Assembly (NCBI GenBank): GCA_018524345.1
Contig: JADQAZ010000003.1
Location: 620,001-684,000, forward strand
Direction: 5' to 3'
Source: Harenicola maris
GTDB taxonomy: Bacteria; Pseudomonadota; Alphaproteobacteria; Rhodobacterales; Rhodobacteraceae
DNA length: 64,000 nucleotides
Shown: piece after piece, positions 18,557 through 27,871 of the stretch
How the letters are laid out: every line of letters starts with the position of its first letter
Position numbering within the stretch: position 1 is the first letter of the stretch
The notes under the pieces: generated by a model
Database searches by the model: none
Told to the model about the DNA's origin: nothing
The model's input: the letters and a program-made list of their open reading frames with translations, nothing else
Translations under genes and position numbers: made by a program

Positions 18557-19507
18557 ATGGCAAAAGCATTCGCATCCCAAGGGGACATGACGGAAAAGAC
18601 AATCACCTTCGACGAGATCGGGGAGGGCCTTTATGCCTTCACCGCCGAAGGGGATCCGAACTCTGGCGTGATCGTCGGTGATGAAAGCGTCATGATCGTC
18701 GAGGCGCAGGCCACACCGCGTTTGGCAGGCAAAGTCATCGAGAAGGTGCGCGAAGTCACCGACAAACCGATCAGCCACGTTGTGCTGACACATTACCACG
18801 CTGTGCGTGTTCTGGGCGCATCGGCCTTTGGCGCGTCGCAGATCATCATGTCCGACGCTGCGCGGTCCATGGTGATGGAGCGGGGACAGGAGGATTGGGA
18901 CAGCGAGTTCCAACGCTTTCCGCGCCTCTTTGAGGGGCACGAGAGCATCCCGGGCCTGACCTATCCCACCACGACCTTCAGCGACAGCATGACCGTCTTC
19001 CTTGGCAATCGCCGCGTCGACATTAAACAGATCGGCCGCGCCCATACGGCCGGTGACGCCGTGATCCATGTGCCTGACCAGAACGTCATGTTTACAGGCG
19101 ATATCGTAGAGGATCACTCGGCCTGCTATTGCGGCGATGGTCACTTTGCCGACTGGGGCGATACGCTTGATGCGATCAAGGCCTATGACGTGGATGCCAT
19201 TGCACCCGGTCGCGGCGGCGCATTGATCGGCAAAGATGCAGTAGAGCGCGCCATTGAAAGCACCCGCGACTTTGTGAACTCCACCTATGCGCCCGCAGCG
19301 CGGGTTGCGGTTAAGGGCGGCAGTCTGAAGGACGCATGGGATGCTGTCCGCGCCGAATGTGATCCGAAATTCGCCGACTACGCGATTTACGAGCATTGCC
19401 TGCCCTTTAACGTCGCCCGAGCCTATGACGAGGCCCGCGGCATCCATCACCCGCGCATCTGGACCGACAAGCGTGACATCGAAATGTGGGAGGCCCTGCA
19501 GGGGTAG
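18557..19507 (+). CDS. Metallo-beta-lactamase-fold hydrolase with atypical metal motif
   Basis: 316-aa MBL-fold protein 11 bp after fahA. The fold is clear from IVGDESVMIVEAQ, the first histidine pair, QIGRAHTAGDAVIHVP and MFTGDIVEDH. The canonical HxHxDH is reduced to HYHAVR (H79, H81; Asp and second His missing), so at least one metal site must be altered. Its role is unknown. Its position suggests hydrolysis of an ester or thioester feeding the homogentisate route, or a relative of quinoprotein-relay MBL proteins. Confidence 0.8.
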   Translation: MAKAFASQGDMTEKTITFDEIGEGLYAFTAEGDPNSGVIVGDESVMIVEAQATPRLAGKVIEKVREVTDKPISHVVLTHYHAVRVLGASAFGASQIIMSDAARSMVMERGQEDWDSEFQRFPRLFEGHESIPGLTYPTTTFSDSMTVFLGNRRVDIKQIGRAHTAGDAVIHVPDQNVMFTGDIVEDHSACYCGDGHFADWGDTLDAIKAYDVDAIAPGRGGALIGKDAVERAIESTRDFVNSTYAPAARVAVKGGSLKDAWDAVRAECDPKFADYAIYEHCLPFNVARAYDEARGIHHPRIWTDKRDIEMWEALQG

Positions 19508-19512
19508 GTCAT

Positions 19513-21141
19513 ATGGTTGCTGTCAGATACCAAACCGCGTTCAAGCTTTATCCCTATGAAAAGGTCGCGGATCAGGATGCGCCAACACCCAAGCGTCACC
19601 CGGTGGTGATTGTGGGCGGTGGTCCGATCGGCATGGGGCTTGCGCTTGATCTTGGGAAAAAGGGCGTGCCCTGTTTGGTGCTGGATGACCATGACGGCGT
19701 TGGCATGGGAAGCCGCGCGATTTGCTTTGCCAAACGGACGCTGGAGATTTGCGACCGTTTGGGATGCGCCGATCCCATGGTCGACAAAGGTGTTATCTGG
19801 AATGTTGGGCGCGTGTATCGCGATGAGCGGGAGGTTTATAACTTTAACCTTTTGCCCGAAGAGGGGCACAAACGCCCGGCCTTCATCAACCTGCAGCAAC
19901 CCTATTTCGAACAGTTCATCGTTGAGGAGATCCGGCGACAGCAGGCCGCAGGTGCGCCGATAGAAATTCGCGGCCAAAACTGCGTCACGGCCATGGACCA
20001 AAAGGCGGATCATGTTGTTTTGGAGATTGATACGCCCGACGGTCCCTATCAGCTTGAGGCGGATTATCTGGTCGCCTGTGACGGGGCGAGTTCCCCGACG
20101 CGCGCGATGATGGGTCTCGACTTTGACGGGCGGGTGTTCGAGGACAACTTCCTGATTGCCGACATCAAGATGAAGGCGGACTTTCCGGTGGAGCGCCGTT
20201 TCTGGTTTGACCCGCCCTTCAACCGCGGCGAGACGGCCCTGTTGCACAAGCAGCCTGACGGGGTCTGGCGTCTTGATTTCCAGCTTGGCTGGGATATCGA
20301 CCGCGCCGCTGAGTTAAAGCCGGACCGGATCAGCGAGCGGGTTTCGGCGATGATTGGTGCAGATGTCGAATTCGAACTGGTCTGGACGTCGATCTATACA
20401 TTCCGTTGCTGCACAATGGAAAAATACCGTCATGGGCGGGTGTTCTTTGCCGGTGACGCGGCCCATCAGGTCAGCCCCTTTGGCGCACGCGGCGCCAATG
20501 GCGGGATGCAGGATGTTGACAATCTCGGGTGGAAGCTGGCCGCCGTGATCAACGACGGGGCGGATGACGCGCTGTTGGATAGCTATCACGAGGAGCGGAA
20601 ATATGGGGCGATGGAGAATATCAAGAACTCCAGCCGCACCGCCGATTTTCTGACGCCGCGCAACCCGGCGCATACGCTGTTCCGTGACGCGGTTCTTGAT
20701 CTGGTGGAGCATCAAGATTTCGCCCGCCCCTTGGTGAATTCCGGCCGTTTGTCAGAGCCTTGCACCTATGATGGTTCGACCCTGAACGGCGAAGATGCCT
20801 TGCCAGACGGCCCTGCGAGGAACCGGCCGGGCAGCGCCTGCAGTGACGCGCCCTTGGCTAGTGGGCATCTTCTGGATCAACTTGGGGGCCGCTTTACGCT
20901 TTTGGCCATTGATGCGGATGTTCCCGCCGGTCTTGCTGGATCGAAAGTTAAGATGGATGTGGTGAAAGTCTCGGCTGGAGACGATGCCACTGGCGCCCTT
21001 GCAGAGCGGTATCTGGGTGCCAACACCTCCGCAGTTTACCTCATTCGGCCCGATCAACATGTTGCGGCGCGTTGGGAGGTGTTTGATGCCGAGAAGGTCG
21101 CGAAATCCATACAGCGCATTGTTGGGGGGACAGCATGTTGA
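19513..21141 (+). CDS. FAD-dependent aromatic monooxygenase (PheA/TfdB/MhpA family)
   Basis: 542-aa class A flavin hydroxylase. The FAD motif is VIVGGGPIGMGLALDLG near residue 38, the second is FFAGDAAHQVSPFGARGANG, and a C-terminal thioredoxin-like region ends the protein. The start is the ATG at 19513. It is in the homogentisate operon, so the likely job is hydroxylating an aromatic acid to homogentisate or a close relative, for example 3-hydroxyphenylacetate. That is inference from context. It overlaps the next small gene by seven bases. Confidence 0.85.
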   Translation: MVAVRYQTAFKLYPYEKVADQDAPTPKRHPVVIVGGGPIGMGLALDLGKKGVPCLVLDDHDGVGMGSRAICFAKRTLEICDRLGCADPMVDKGVIWNVGRVYRDEREVYNFNLLPEEGHKRPAFINLQQPYFEQFIVEEIRRQQAAGAPIEIRGQNCVTAMDQKADHVVLEIDTPDGPYQLEADYLVACDGASSPTRAMMGLDFDGRVFEDNFLIADIKMKADFPVERRFWFDPPFNRGETALLHKQPDGVWRLDFQLGWDIDRAAELKPDRISERVSAMIGADVEFELVWTSIYTFRCCTMEKYRHGRVFFAGDAAHQVSPFGARGANGGMQDVDNLGWKLAAVINDGADDALLDSYHEERKYGAMENIKNSSRTADFLTPRNPAHTLFRDAVLDLVEHQDFARPLVNSGRLSEPCTYDGSTLNGEDALPDGPARNRPGSACSDAPLASGHLLDQLGGRFTLLAIDADVPAGLAGSKVKMDVVKVSAGDDATGALAERYLGANTSAVYLIRPDQHVAARWEVFDAEKVAKSIQRIVGGTAC

Positions 21142-21347
21142 GCCAATTGCAAACGGCCCCGAACTTTGAGAAGGCAGACGACTTCTACGCCGCCCTTCTT
21201 GCTGCCCACGAAGGGCTGGATGAGGCACAGATGCACGCGCTGAATGCGCGGTTGATCCTTGTTCTGGCCAACCACATTGGAGATCAGGCCGTGTTGGAGG
21301 CCGCGATTACGGTCGCAAAAGGGGCCTCGACGACGCGGCAAATGTAA
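21135..21347 (+). CDS. DUF2783 small protein
   Basis: 70-aa acidic helical protein of the DUF2783 type, beginning inside the monooxygenase stop region. No catalytic motif is visible. DUF2783 genes tend to follow FAD monooxygenases of this class, which suggests an accessory or stabilising role, but no function is established. It is the last gene of the homogentisate operon. Confidence 0.75.
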   Translation: MLSQLQTAPNFEKADDFYAALLAAHEGLDEAQMHALNARLILVLANHIGDQAVLEAAITVAKGASTTRQM

Positions 21348-21806
21348 GTTTTGAGCGTTGCCACAGTTTTCAAGCTAGCTGGCATGCTCTGCTTACGTTC
21401 CTAAGCTCGGTTCATGAAACTCGAATACCCAGAAGCTTCGATTTTCAACTGACCTAGGCCGCCATCGGTGCGAACTTCGATGATCCCCAAACAGGGCAGA
21501 TTTAAGTTCTTCAAAAGGCGATCTCCTGTGATGTGATTTTGCGGGATCGCTCACCTGGGCAAACACGTCGATTAAGACTGCCGCGATCACCGCGGAGCTG
21601 GTGGTTAGTGACCTGTGACCTATGGCGGTAGCCATACTTTCGAAATGACGTAGGTGGTGGTGCTCGTTGGGAGATGCGTTGTTAGGGCGGCTCCTTTAAA
21701 TTGGCGCTCAGGATAACTTTCATTATATCTCAGTTGGTTAGTGAGCTATTGCGGCGCAGTGAGGGGTTGACGTCAGAAAAATGATTGACGTACCTCAATT
21801 CCTATT
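21348..21806. other. Intergenic region without a supported gene
   Basis: About 460 bp of lower GC. Open frames are short and change phase. A minus-strand frame (21393-21635) contains LIDVFAQVSDPAKSHHRRS, faintly like the start of some transposases but not enough to call. The right end has two TTGACG hexamers (21767 and 21785) that could serve as promoter -35 elements for the LacI gene. Otherwise I see nothing in it. Confidence 0.4.
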
Positions 21807-21820
21807 TTACCAGTTGGTAA
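21731..21820 (+). promoter_or_regulatory. Candidate LacI-family operator pair
   Basis: A perfect palindrome TTACCAGTTGGTAA lies at 21807-21820, 14 bp before the lacI-type start. A near copy of its right half, CAGTTGGTTA, lies at 21731-21740. The 80-bp spacing would permit looping and autoregulation. Confidence 0.5.
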
Positions 21821-21833
21821 CCTGGGGGGGGAT

Positions 21834-22838
21834 ATGAGCGGACCAACGATACATGATGTCGCGAAGGCGGCGCAGGTGAGCCTGGCAACGGTTGACCGCG
21901 TTCTTAACAATCGCGGCGGTGTTTCGGCAAAGGCAGAGGCGCGGGTCCGGGCCGCTGTGGCCCAGACGGGCTATGTGCGCAATTTGGCGGCGGCCAACCT
22001 TTCGCGGCGGCGGGTGTATCGATTTTGCTTTGTTGTTCCCTCCGGTGACACCGGCTTTGTCGCGCTTTTGCACGCGGCGCTGGAACGCGAGCGCGCCCGT
22101 TTGGTGGAAGAGCAAATCTTGATCCAGATCGTTCCGACCCATGCCTTTGACGTGGCGGGGCAGGTGGCGGCCCTGCGCGATCTGGATTGCGATGCCCTTG
22201 CCATCATGGCCAGCGAAGCGCCCGAAGTTCAGGAAGAAGTTGACCGTTTGATTGCCTCTGGTGTGAAGGTCGTGACCCTTGTTGCGGACCTGCCCCAGTC
22301 AGGGCGCGCCTGTTATATCGGGATTGATAACGTGGCCGCGGGGCGGACGGCTGCGGATTTCATGGGGCGATTTTTGGGAGAGGCGGGCTCGATCCTGATG
22401 ATTGCGGGGTCACTTTCCTCTCGTGATCATATGGAGCGCTTGATGGGGTTCCGCGCCGTGATGATGGAACGGTTTTCCCATCTGAGCCTTCTGTCCGCCG
22501 TTGAGGGAAATGACGACGCCGATACGGTCGAGCGCCTGGTGATGGCGGCGATGGAGGATCAGCCCTTGGTCGGCATCTATGCGATCGGGGCGGGGAACCG
22601 CGGCTTGGTGCGCGCGGTTCAAAAGGCCGGGAGTAAGCCTGTCACCATTGTTCACGAGCTGACCTTGGTGTCCCGCCAGGGACTGCGCGATGGGGCGATT
22701 GATCTGGTGCTGGACCAAGACACCTCAACCGCCGTGACCACCGCCGTTTCGATGATGCGCGACCTGACCGAGGGGCGCGAGATCGCCGTCGGCAGCGGAA
22801 GAATCCACCTTAATATTTACAGCCGAGAGAATATCTAA
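21834..22838 (+). CDS. LacI-family transcriptional regulator
   Basis: 334 aa. The N-terminal LacI helix-turn-helix and hinge ([22 protein letters not shown]) is followed by a periplasmic-binding-like sensor domain. It starts after a G-rich ribosome-binding site and its stop overlaps the xylA start (TAATG), so it is the first gene of the sugar operon it probably controls. The ligand is presumably the transported sugar. Confidence 0.88.
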   Translation: MSGPTIHDVAKAAQVSLATVDRVLNNRGGVSAKAEARVRAAVAQTGYVRNLAAANLSRRRVYRFCFVVPSGDTGFVALLHAALERERARLVEEQILIQIVPTHAFDVAGQVAALRDLDCDALAIMASEAPEVQEEVDRLIASGVKVVTLVADLPQSGRACYIGIDNVAAGRTAADFMGRFLGEAGSILMIAGSLSSRDHMERLMGFRAVMMERFSHLSLLSAVEGNDDADTVERLVMAAMEDQPLVGIYAIGAGNRGLVRAVQKAGSKPVTIVHELTLVSRQGLRDGAIDLVLDQDTSTAVTTAVSMMRDLTEGREIAVGSGRIHLNIYSRENI

Positions 22839-24148
22839 TGAGCAGCTACTTTGCCGACATCGAACCCGTCAAATTCGGGGGCAGCGACAGCACAAACCCG
22901 ATGGAGTTCCGCCATTACAACCCGGAGGAGAAGCTGGGGGACAAGACCATGGCAGAGCATCTGCGCTTTGCCGTGTGTTATTGGCACAACTTTGTCTGGG
23001 ACGGGAACGATCCCTTCGGCGGGCAGACATTCGACCGCCCATGGTTTCCAGCGGACACGATGGGCTTGGCGAAGCAAAAGGCCGATGCAGCCTTCGAGAT
23101 GTTCCGCATTCTGGGGGTGCCCTATTTCTGTTTCCACGACCATGATGTGCGCCCCGAAGGCGACAGCCTACAAGAGAGCCATAAGCGCCTGAACGAGATG
23201 GCGGACTACTTCGCCGAGAAGATGGCAAATGGCGGGCCGAAGCTGCTTTGGGGGACGGCGAATATGTTCTCTAACAGCCGGTTTATGTCCGGTGCCTCGA
23301 CCAATCCGGACCCCGATGTGTTTGCTTATTGCGCCTCGACGGTGAAGGCGGCGATGGATGTAACCCATCGATTGGACGGGGAGAATTACGTTCTATGGGG
23401 CGGGCGCGAGGGCTATGAGACCCTGCTGAACACGGATCTGGACCGCGAGTTGGAGCAGATGGGCCGTTTCCTGAGCATGGTCGTCGAATACAAGCACAAG
23501 ATCGGCTATAAGGGTGCCATCCTGATCGAGCCGAAGCCGCAGGAACCGACCAAGCACCAGTATGATTTCGACGTTGCCACCGTTTATGGCTTTCTCAAGC
23601 GGTTCGGCCTGGAAGACGAGGTGCAGGTCAACATCGAGCAGGGGCATGCGATCCTTGCGGGCCATTCTTTTGAGCATGAACTGGCGATGGCGCGGACATT
23701 GGGGATTTTCGGCTCCATCGATATGAACCGCAATGATTACCAATCGGGGTGGGACACGGACCAGTTCCCCAATTCCCCCTCGGAGGCGGCGCTTGCCTAT
23801 TATGAGGTTCTGAAGGCGGGGGGCTTCACTTCGGGCGGCACCAACTTTGACGCAAAGTTGCGCCGCCAATCCCTTGATGCCAGCGATCTCATTGCGGCCC
23901 ATGTGGGCGGGATGGATGTCTGTGCGCGGGGTTTGAAATCGGCCTATGCGATGATCACGGAGGACGCCTTGGAGAAGCCCCGCCGCGCACGCTATGCGGG
24001 CTGGGAGGCCGATGCGGCCAAGGCCATGCTGGCCGAGGGCGCAACGCTGGAGGGGATCGCAGCAGACGCGGAAGCGCGCGGTATCAACCCGCAGCCCGTG
24101 TCCGGCGGGCAGGAGAAACTTGAGAATATCGTCAACCGCTACGTTTGA
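22838..24148 (+). CDS. xylA: Xylose isomerase family protein (divergent active-site neighbours)
   Basis: 436-aa class II xylose isomerase, TIM barrel. Both signature patterns are present: [16 protein letters not shown] and [14 protein letters not shown]. Catalytic H100 and D103 (HDHD) and metal ligands E267, H270 and D295 are kept. Normally invariant neighbours differ from E. coli XylA: EQGH instead of EANH, and DMNRND instead of DANRGD. There is no xylulokinase nearby, so the natural substrate may be another aldose. Confidence 0.88.
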   Translation: MSSYFADIEPVKFGGSDSTNPMEFRHYNPEEKLGDKTMAEHLRFAVCYWHNFVWDGNDPFGGQTFDRPWFPADTMGLAKQKADAAFEMFRILGVPYFCFHDHDVRPEGDSLQESHKRLNEMADYFAEKMANGGPKLLWGTANMFSNSRFMSGASTNPDPDVFAYCASTVKAAMDVTHRLDGENYVLWGGREGYETLLNTDLDRELEQMGRFLSMVVEYKHKIGYKGAILIEPKPQEPTKHQYDFDVATVYGFLKRFGLEDEVQVNIEQGHAILAGHSFEHELAMARTLGIFGSIDMNRNDYQSGWDTDQFPNSPSEAALAYYEVLKAGGFTSGGTNFDAKLRRQSLDASDLIAAHVGGMDVCARGLKSAYAMITEDALEKPRRARYAGWEADAAKAMLAEGATLEGIAADAEARGINPQPVSGGQEKLENIVNRYV

Positions 24149-24165
24149 CGTCAGGGAGAGAGACT

Positions 24166-25221
24166 ATGAAAACCATCAAAGGGCCAGCGTTGTTTCTGGC
24201 GCAATTCGCAGGCGATGATGCCCCCTTCAACTCATGGGATGCCATCACCAAGTGGGCCGCCGATTGTGGTTACAAAGGGGTGCAGGTGCCCAGCTGGGAC
24301 GCGCGGCTGATCGACCTTAATACCGCGGCCACCTCGGCGGGTTACTGCGAGGATTGGGCCGGACAAGCCCGTGCCAATGGCGTTGAGGTGACCGAGCTTT
24401 CGACCCATTTGCAGGGGCAGTTGGTTGCAGTGCATCCAGCCTATGATGACGCTTTTGACGGGTTCGCAGCGCCAGAGGTGCGCGGCAATCCCAAAGCGCG
24501 TCAGGAGTGGGCAGTGGATCAGGTCAAGAAGGCCCTTTCGGCGTCAAAAAACCTTGGCATCGGGGCCCATGCGACCTTCTCTGGCGCTTTGGCGTGGCCC
24601 TATGTCTATCCTTGGCCGCAGCGTCCGGCGGGGTTAGTCGAGCAGGCCTTTGACGAATTGGCCAAGCGGTGGCTTCCGATTTTGGATCACGCGGAAGAAT
24701 GCGGCGTAGACGTATGTTATGAAATCCATCCAGGTGAGGATCTGCATGACGGGATCACCTATGAGATGTTTCTGGAGCGCACCGGCAACCATGCCCGGGC
24801 CAATATGCTCTACGATCCCTCCCACTACGTCCTGCAATGTCTGGATTATCTAGACAATATCGACATCTACAAAGACCGCATCCGCATGTTCCATGTGAAG
24901 GACGCGGAGTTCAATCCAACCGGGCGCCAAGGCGTCTATGGCGGCTATCAATCTTGGGTGGACCGGGCGGGCCGCTTCCGCTCGCTTGGCGACGGGCAGG
25001 TGGATTTCGGCGCGGTGTTTTCCAAGATGGCGGCCAATGACTTTGACGGTTGGGCTGTGGTCGAGTGGGAGTGTGCGATCAAGCACCCCGAGGACGGCGC
25101 GCGCGAAGGGGCGCAGTTCGTTAAGGACCATATCATTCGCGTGACCGAGCGTGCCTTTGACGATTTTGCCGATGGCGGCGCGGACACGGCGTTGAACGCC
25201 AAGATGATGGGGATTTCGTGA
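24166..25221 (+). CDS. Sugar phosphate isomerase/epimerase (IolE-like TIM barrel)
   Basis: 351-aa AP-endonuclease-2-fold protein. Candidate metal-site elements are visible: CYEIHPGEDLHDG, ANMLYDPSHYVLQ, FHVKDAEF and AVVEWECA. The start at 24166 has AGGGAGAG upstream. It lies 17 bp after xylA and overlaps the next gene, so it is part of the same operon. Members of this family isomerise, epimerise or dehydrate sugars and inositols. The reaction here is not determined. Confidence 0.85.
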   Translation: MKTIKGPALFLAQFAGDDAPFNSWDAITKWAADCGYKGVQVPSWDARLIDLNTAATSAGYCEDWAGQARANGVEVTELSTHLQGQLVAVHPAYDDAFDGFAAPEVRGNPKARQEWAVDQVKKALSASKNLGIGAHATFSGALAWPYVYPWPQRPAGLVEQAFDELAKRWLPILDHAEECGVDVCYEIHPGEDLHDGITYEMFLERTGNHARANMLYDPSHYVLQCLDYLDNIDIYKDRIRMFHVKDAEFNPTGRQGVYGGYQSWVDRAGRFRSLGDGQVDFGAVFSKMAANDFDGWAVVEWECAIKHPEDGAREGAQFVKDHIIRVTERAFDDFADGGADTALNAKMMGIS

Positions 25222-26354
25222 TGAAACCTATTCGGCTTGGCATGGTTGGCGGCGGGAATGACGCCTTTATTGGCGGGGTTCACCGGATTGCCTCGCGCAT
25301 TGACGGGAGCTTTGAGCTTGTGGCGGGGGCCCTTTCCTCGACCGAGGAGAAATCCAAAGCATCGGGAGAGGCGCTCGGGCTTGCGCCGGATCGCTGTTAC
25401 GGATCCTTCACCGAGATGGCCAAACGTGAGGCGCGGTTGAAAGACGGGATCGAGGCGGTTGCTATTGTAACACCGAACCACGTTCATTTTCCCGCTGCGC
25501 GCGAGTTCCTGAAACGCGGCATACACGTTATCTGCGACAAGCCCCTGACCTCGACGCTTGCCGATGCGAAAAAGCTGGTGGCTGCGGCGGAAAAATCCGA
25601 TGCGCAGTTTATCCTGACCCATAATTACACTGGCTACCCTATGGTCCGGCAGGCGCGTGCCATGGTCGCCGAAGGCGCCTTGGGCAAGATACGTGTGGTG
25701 CAGGCCGAATACCCCCAGGATTGGCTGACCACCCCGATGGAGGGCGAGGGCCTGAAACAGGCGGAATGGCGCACCGATCCGGCCCGTTCCGGCGCGGGCG
25801 GTTGCGTGGGCGATATTGGCACCCATGCCTATAATCTTGCGGGCTTTGTGACGGGTTTGACCCTTGAAAGCCTAGCCGCGGATCTGACCAGTTTCGTGGA
25901 AGGGCGGCAATTGGATGACAACGTGCATGTGATGCTACGGTATGCGGGCGGCGCCAAGGGGATGCTTTGGTCGTCTCAAGTGGCGCCGGGCAACGAAAAC
26001 GGGCTCAAGCTGCGGGTGTATGGGGAGAAGGGCGGTCTGGAATGGTCGCAGGAGGATCCCAACTATCTGTGGTATACGCCCTTCGGTGAACCAAAACAGC
26101 TTTTGACGCGCAATGGCGCGGGGGCCAATGCGGGCAACCAAGCGGCGTCGCGCATCCCGCCCGGGCATCCCGAGGGCTATCTTGAGGGCTTTGCCAATAT
26201 CTATAACGAGGCGGCGGATGTTATTACGGCGGCGCGCACGGGCGCTGTACCGGAGCATTTGCTGCCGACAGTCCATGATGGCCTAGACGGGGTGACCTTT
26301 ATTGACGCCTGCGTGCGGTCCTCTGCGCGCAATGCCGCGTGGGTTAAGGTATGA
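25221..26354 (+). CDS. Gfo/Idh/MocA-family oxidoreductase
   Basis: 377-aa NAD(P)-dependent sugar dehydrogenase. The N-terminal Rossmann motif is LGMVGGGNDAFIG and the conserved CDKPLTSTLADAKKL includes the Lys of the EKP-type motif, here DKP. GDIGTHAYNLAGFV provides the active-site His region. The ATG overlaps the preceding stop (TGATG). With the epimerase it forms the enzyme pair often found in inositol and rare-sugar pathways. Confidence 0.88.
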   Translation: MKPIRLGMVGGGNDAFIGGVHRIASRIDGSFELVAGALSSTEEKSKASGEALGLAPDRCYGSFTEMAKREARLKDGIEAVAIVTPNHVHFPAAREFLKRGIHVICDKPLTSTLADAKKLVAAAEKSDAQFILTHNYTGYPMVRQARAMVAEGALGKIRVVQAEYPQDWLTTPMEGEGLKQAEWRTDPARSGAGGCVGDIGTHAYNLAGFVTGLTLESLAADLTSFVEGRQLDDNVHVMLRYAGGAKGMLWSSQVAPGNENGLKLRVYGEKGGLEWSQEDPNYLWYTPFGEPKQLLTRNGAGANAGNQAASRIPPGHPEGYLEGFANIYNEAADVITAARTGAVPEHLLPTVHDGLDGVTFIDACVRSSARNAAWVKV

Positions 26355-27871
26355 GCGGCACGGGAGCCTCAAACCTGAGCCTGTCGTTATCCGCGATCTG
26401 CCGCAGCTTTGGCCCTGTCCAGGTTCTGCATGATATCGACATCACGCTGGCCCCCGGAGAGGTTCATGCCCTGATCGGGGAAAACGGTGCGGGGAAGTCC
26501 ACGACCATGAAGATCATGTCGGGCTATCTGGCGCCGACAACAGGGGAGGTCCGTTTGAACGGCACGCCGGTTTCCTTTGCGAATTCTCAAGATGCCGAGG
26601 CACGTGGCGTGGTGTTGATCCATCAGGAATTCAACCTCGCGGATCAGCTGACGGTCGAGCAGAATATCTTTCTTGGTCATGAAAAACGCCGCGGCCTTTT
26701 CCTTGATAAGGCGGCGATGCGGGCCGAAACGGAGGCACTGTTGGCGCGGCTGAACTGCTCTGTCGATCCTTTGGCGCGGGTGCGCGACATCGCCAATGCG
26801 GACAAGCAGATGGTCGAGATCGCCAAGGCCCTGTCGCGCAATGCGCAGGTGTTGATCATGGACGAGCCGACGGCGGTTCTGACCGAGCGTGAGGCAGAAA
26901 CCCTGTTCGAACAGGTCGACCGGTTGAAGGCACAGGGCGTGGCGATTTTGTTCACTTCGCACAAGCTTGACGAAGTAAAACGGATTTCGGATCAGATCAC
27001 CGTTTTGCGGGATGGGCATGTTGTCTCACAGGGGGTCGCCAGTGACTACAACGAAGACCAGATGGCCGAGGCCATGGTCGGGCGGGATGTGTCGTCCTTG
27101 TATCCGGTGCGGGAGGGGGAGATTGGTTCCGATCTGGCGCTGGAGGTTGCGGGCCTGACGGTTCCGGGCTTCGCCACGGATATTTCATTCACCCTGCGCA
27201 GGGGCGAGATTCTGGGGTTCTCGGGCCTCATCGGCTCTGGCCGGACCGAGACCATGGAGGGGCTTGTTGGCCTGCGCTCCGCCAGCGGGGCGGTGCGGAT
27301 CAATGGCAAGGATGTGAGCCTGAAATCCCCGCGTCAGGCACAGGCGGCGGGGCTGTGTTACCTGACCGAGGATCGCAAGGGGCGTGGCCTATTGCTGGAC
27401 AAGGGGATGCGGGAGAACCTGACCCTGCAAAGCCTGCCGGACTTTACGAGGTTGGTCATCGATCAGGGGGCGGAAGACGCGGCTCTTACGCAAGCAATTG
27501 AGGATTTCGATATTCGCGCCCCGACACGCGAGGTTGCGGTCGGGAACCTTTCGGGGGGCAACCAGCAAAAGCTGTTGATTGCCAAGGTCATGTTGGCGGA
27601 TCCGGAGGTGGTGATAATCGACGAGCCGACCCGCGGCATCGATATCGGCACCAAGCAGCAAATCTATGAATTCATTCATGCGCTTTCTGCGCAGGGCAAA
27701 TCAATCATCGTTATCAGTTCTGAAATGCAGGAGGTCATCGGCCTTGCTGACCGCGTTCTTGTGATGCGCTCCGGCAGGATTGAGGGCGAGGTTTCGGGCG
27801 CCGAGATGACCGAGGATAAAATCGTGCGACTGGCCATGGGCCTGAGCGCGCAAAAAGAAGGGGCAGCATAA
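26351..27871 (+). CDS. Sugar ABC transporter ATP-binding protein (CUT2/XylG-RbsA class)
   Basis: 506 aa with two ATPase halves. The first has Walker A GENGAGKST and Walker B VLIMDEPTAVL. The second has the class-typical degenerate P-loop (GLIGSGRTE), signature LSGGNQQK and VVIIDEPTRGIDIGTK. It overlaps the dehydrogenase stop by four bases and the permease start by one. It energises import of the sugar handled by the upstream enzymes. Confidence 0.93.
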   Translation: MSGTGASNLSLSLSAICRSFGPVQVLHDIDITLAPGEVHALIGENGAGKSTTMKIMSGYLAPTTGEVRLNGTPVSFANSQDAEARGVVLIHQEFNLADQLTVEQNIFLGHEKRRGLFLDKAAMRAETEALLARLNCSVDPLARVRDIANADKQMVEIAKALSRNAQVLIMDEPTAVLTEREAETLFEQVDRLKAQGVAILFTSHKLDEVKRISDQITVLRDGHVVSQGVASDYNEDQMAEAMVGRDVSSLYPVREGEIGSDLALEVAGLTVPGFATDISFTLRRGEILGFSGLIGSGRTETMEGLVGLRSASGAVRINGKDVSLKSPRQAQAAGLCYLTEDRKGRGLLLDKGMRENLTLQSLPDFTRLVIDQGAEDAALTQAIEDFDIRAPTREVAVGNLSGGNQQKLLIAKVMLADPEVVIIDEPTRGIDIGTKQQIYEFIHALSAQGKSIIVISSEMQEVIGLADRVLVMRSGRIEGEVSGAEMTEDKIVRLAMGLSAQKEGAA

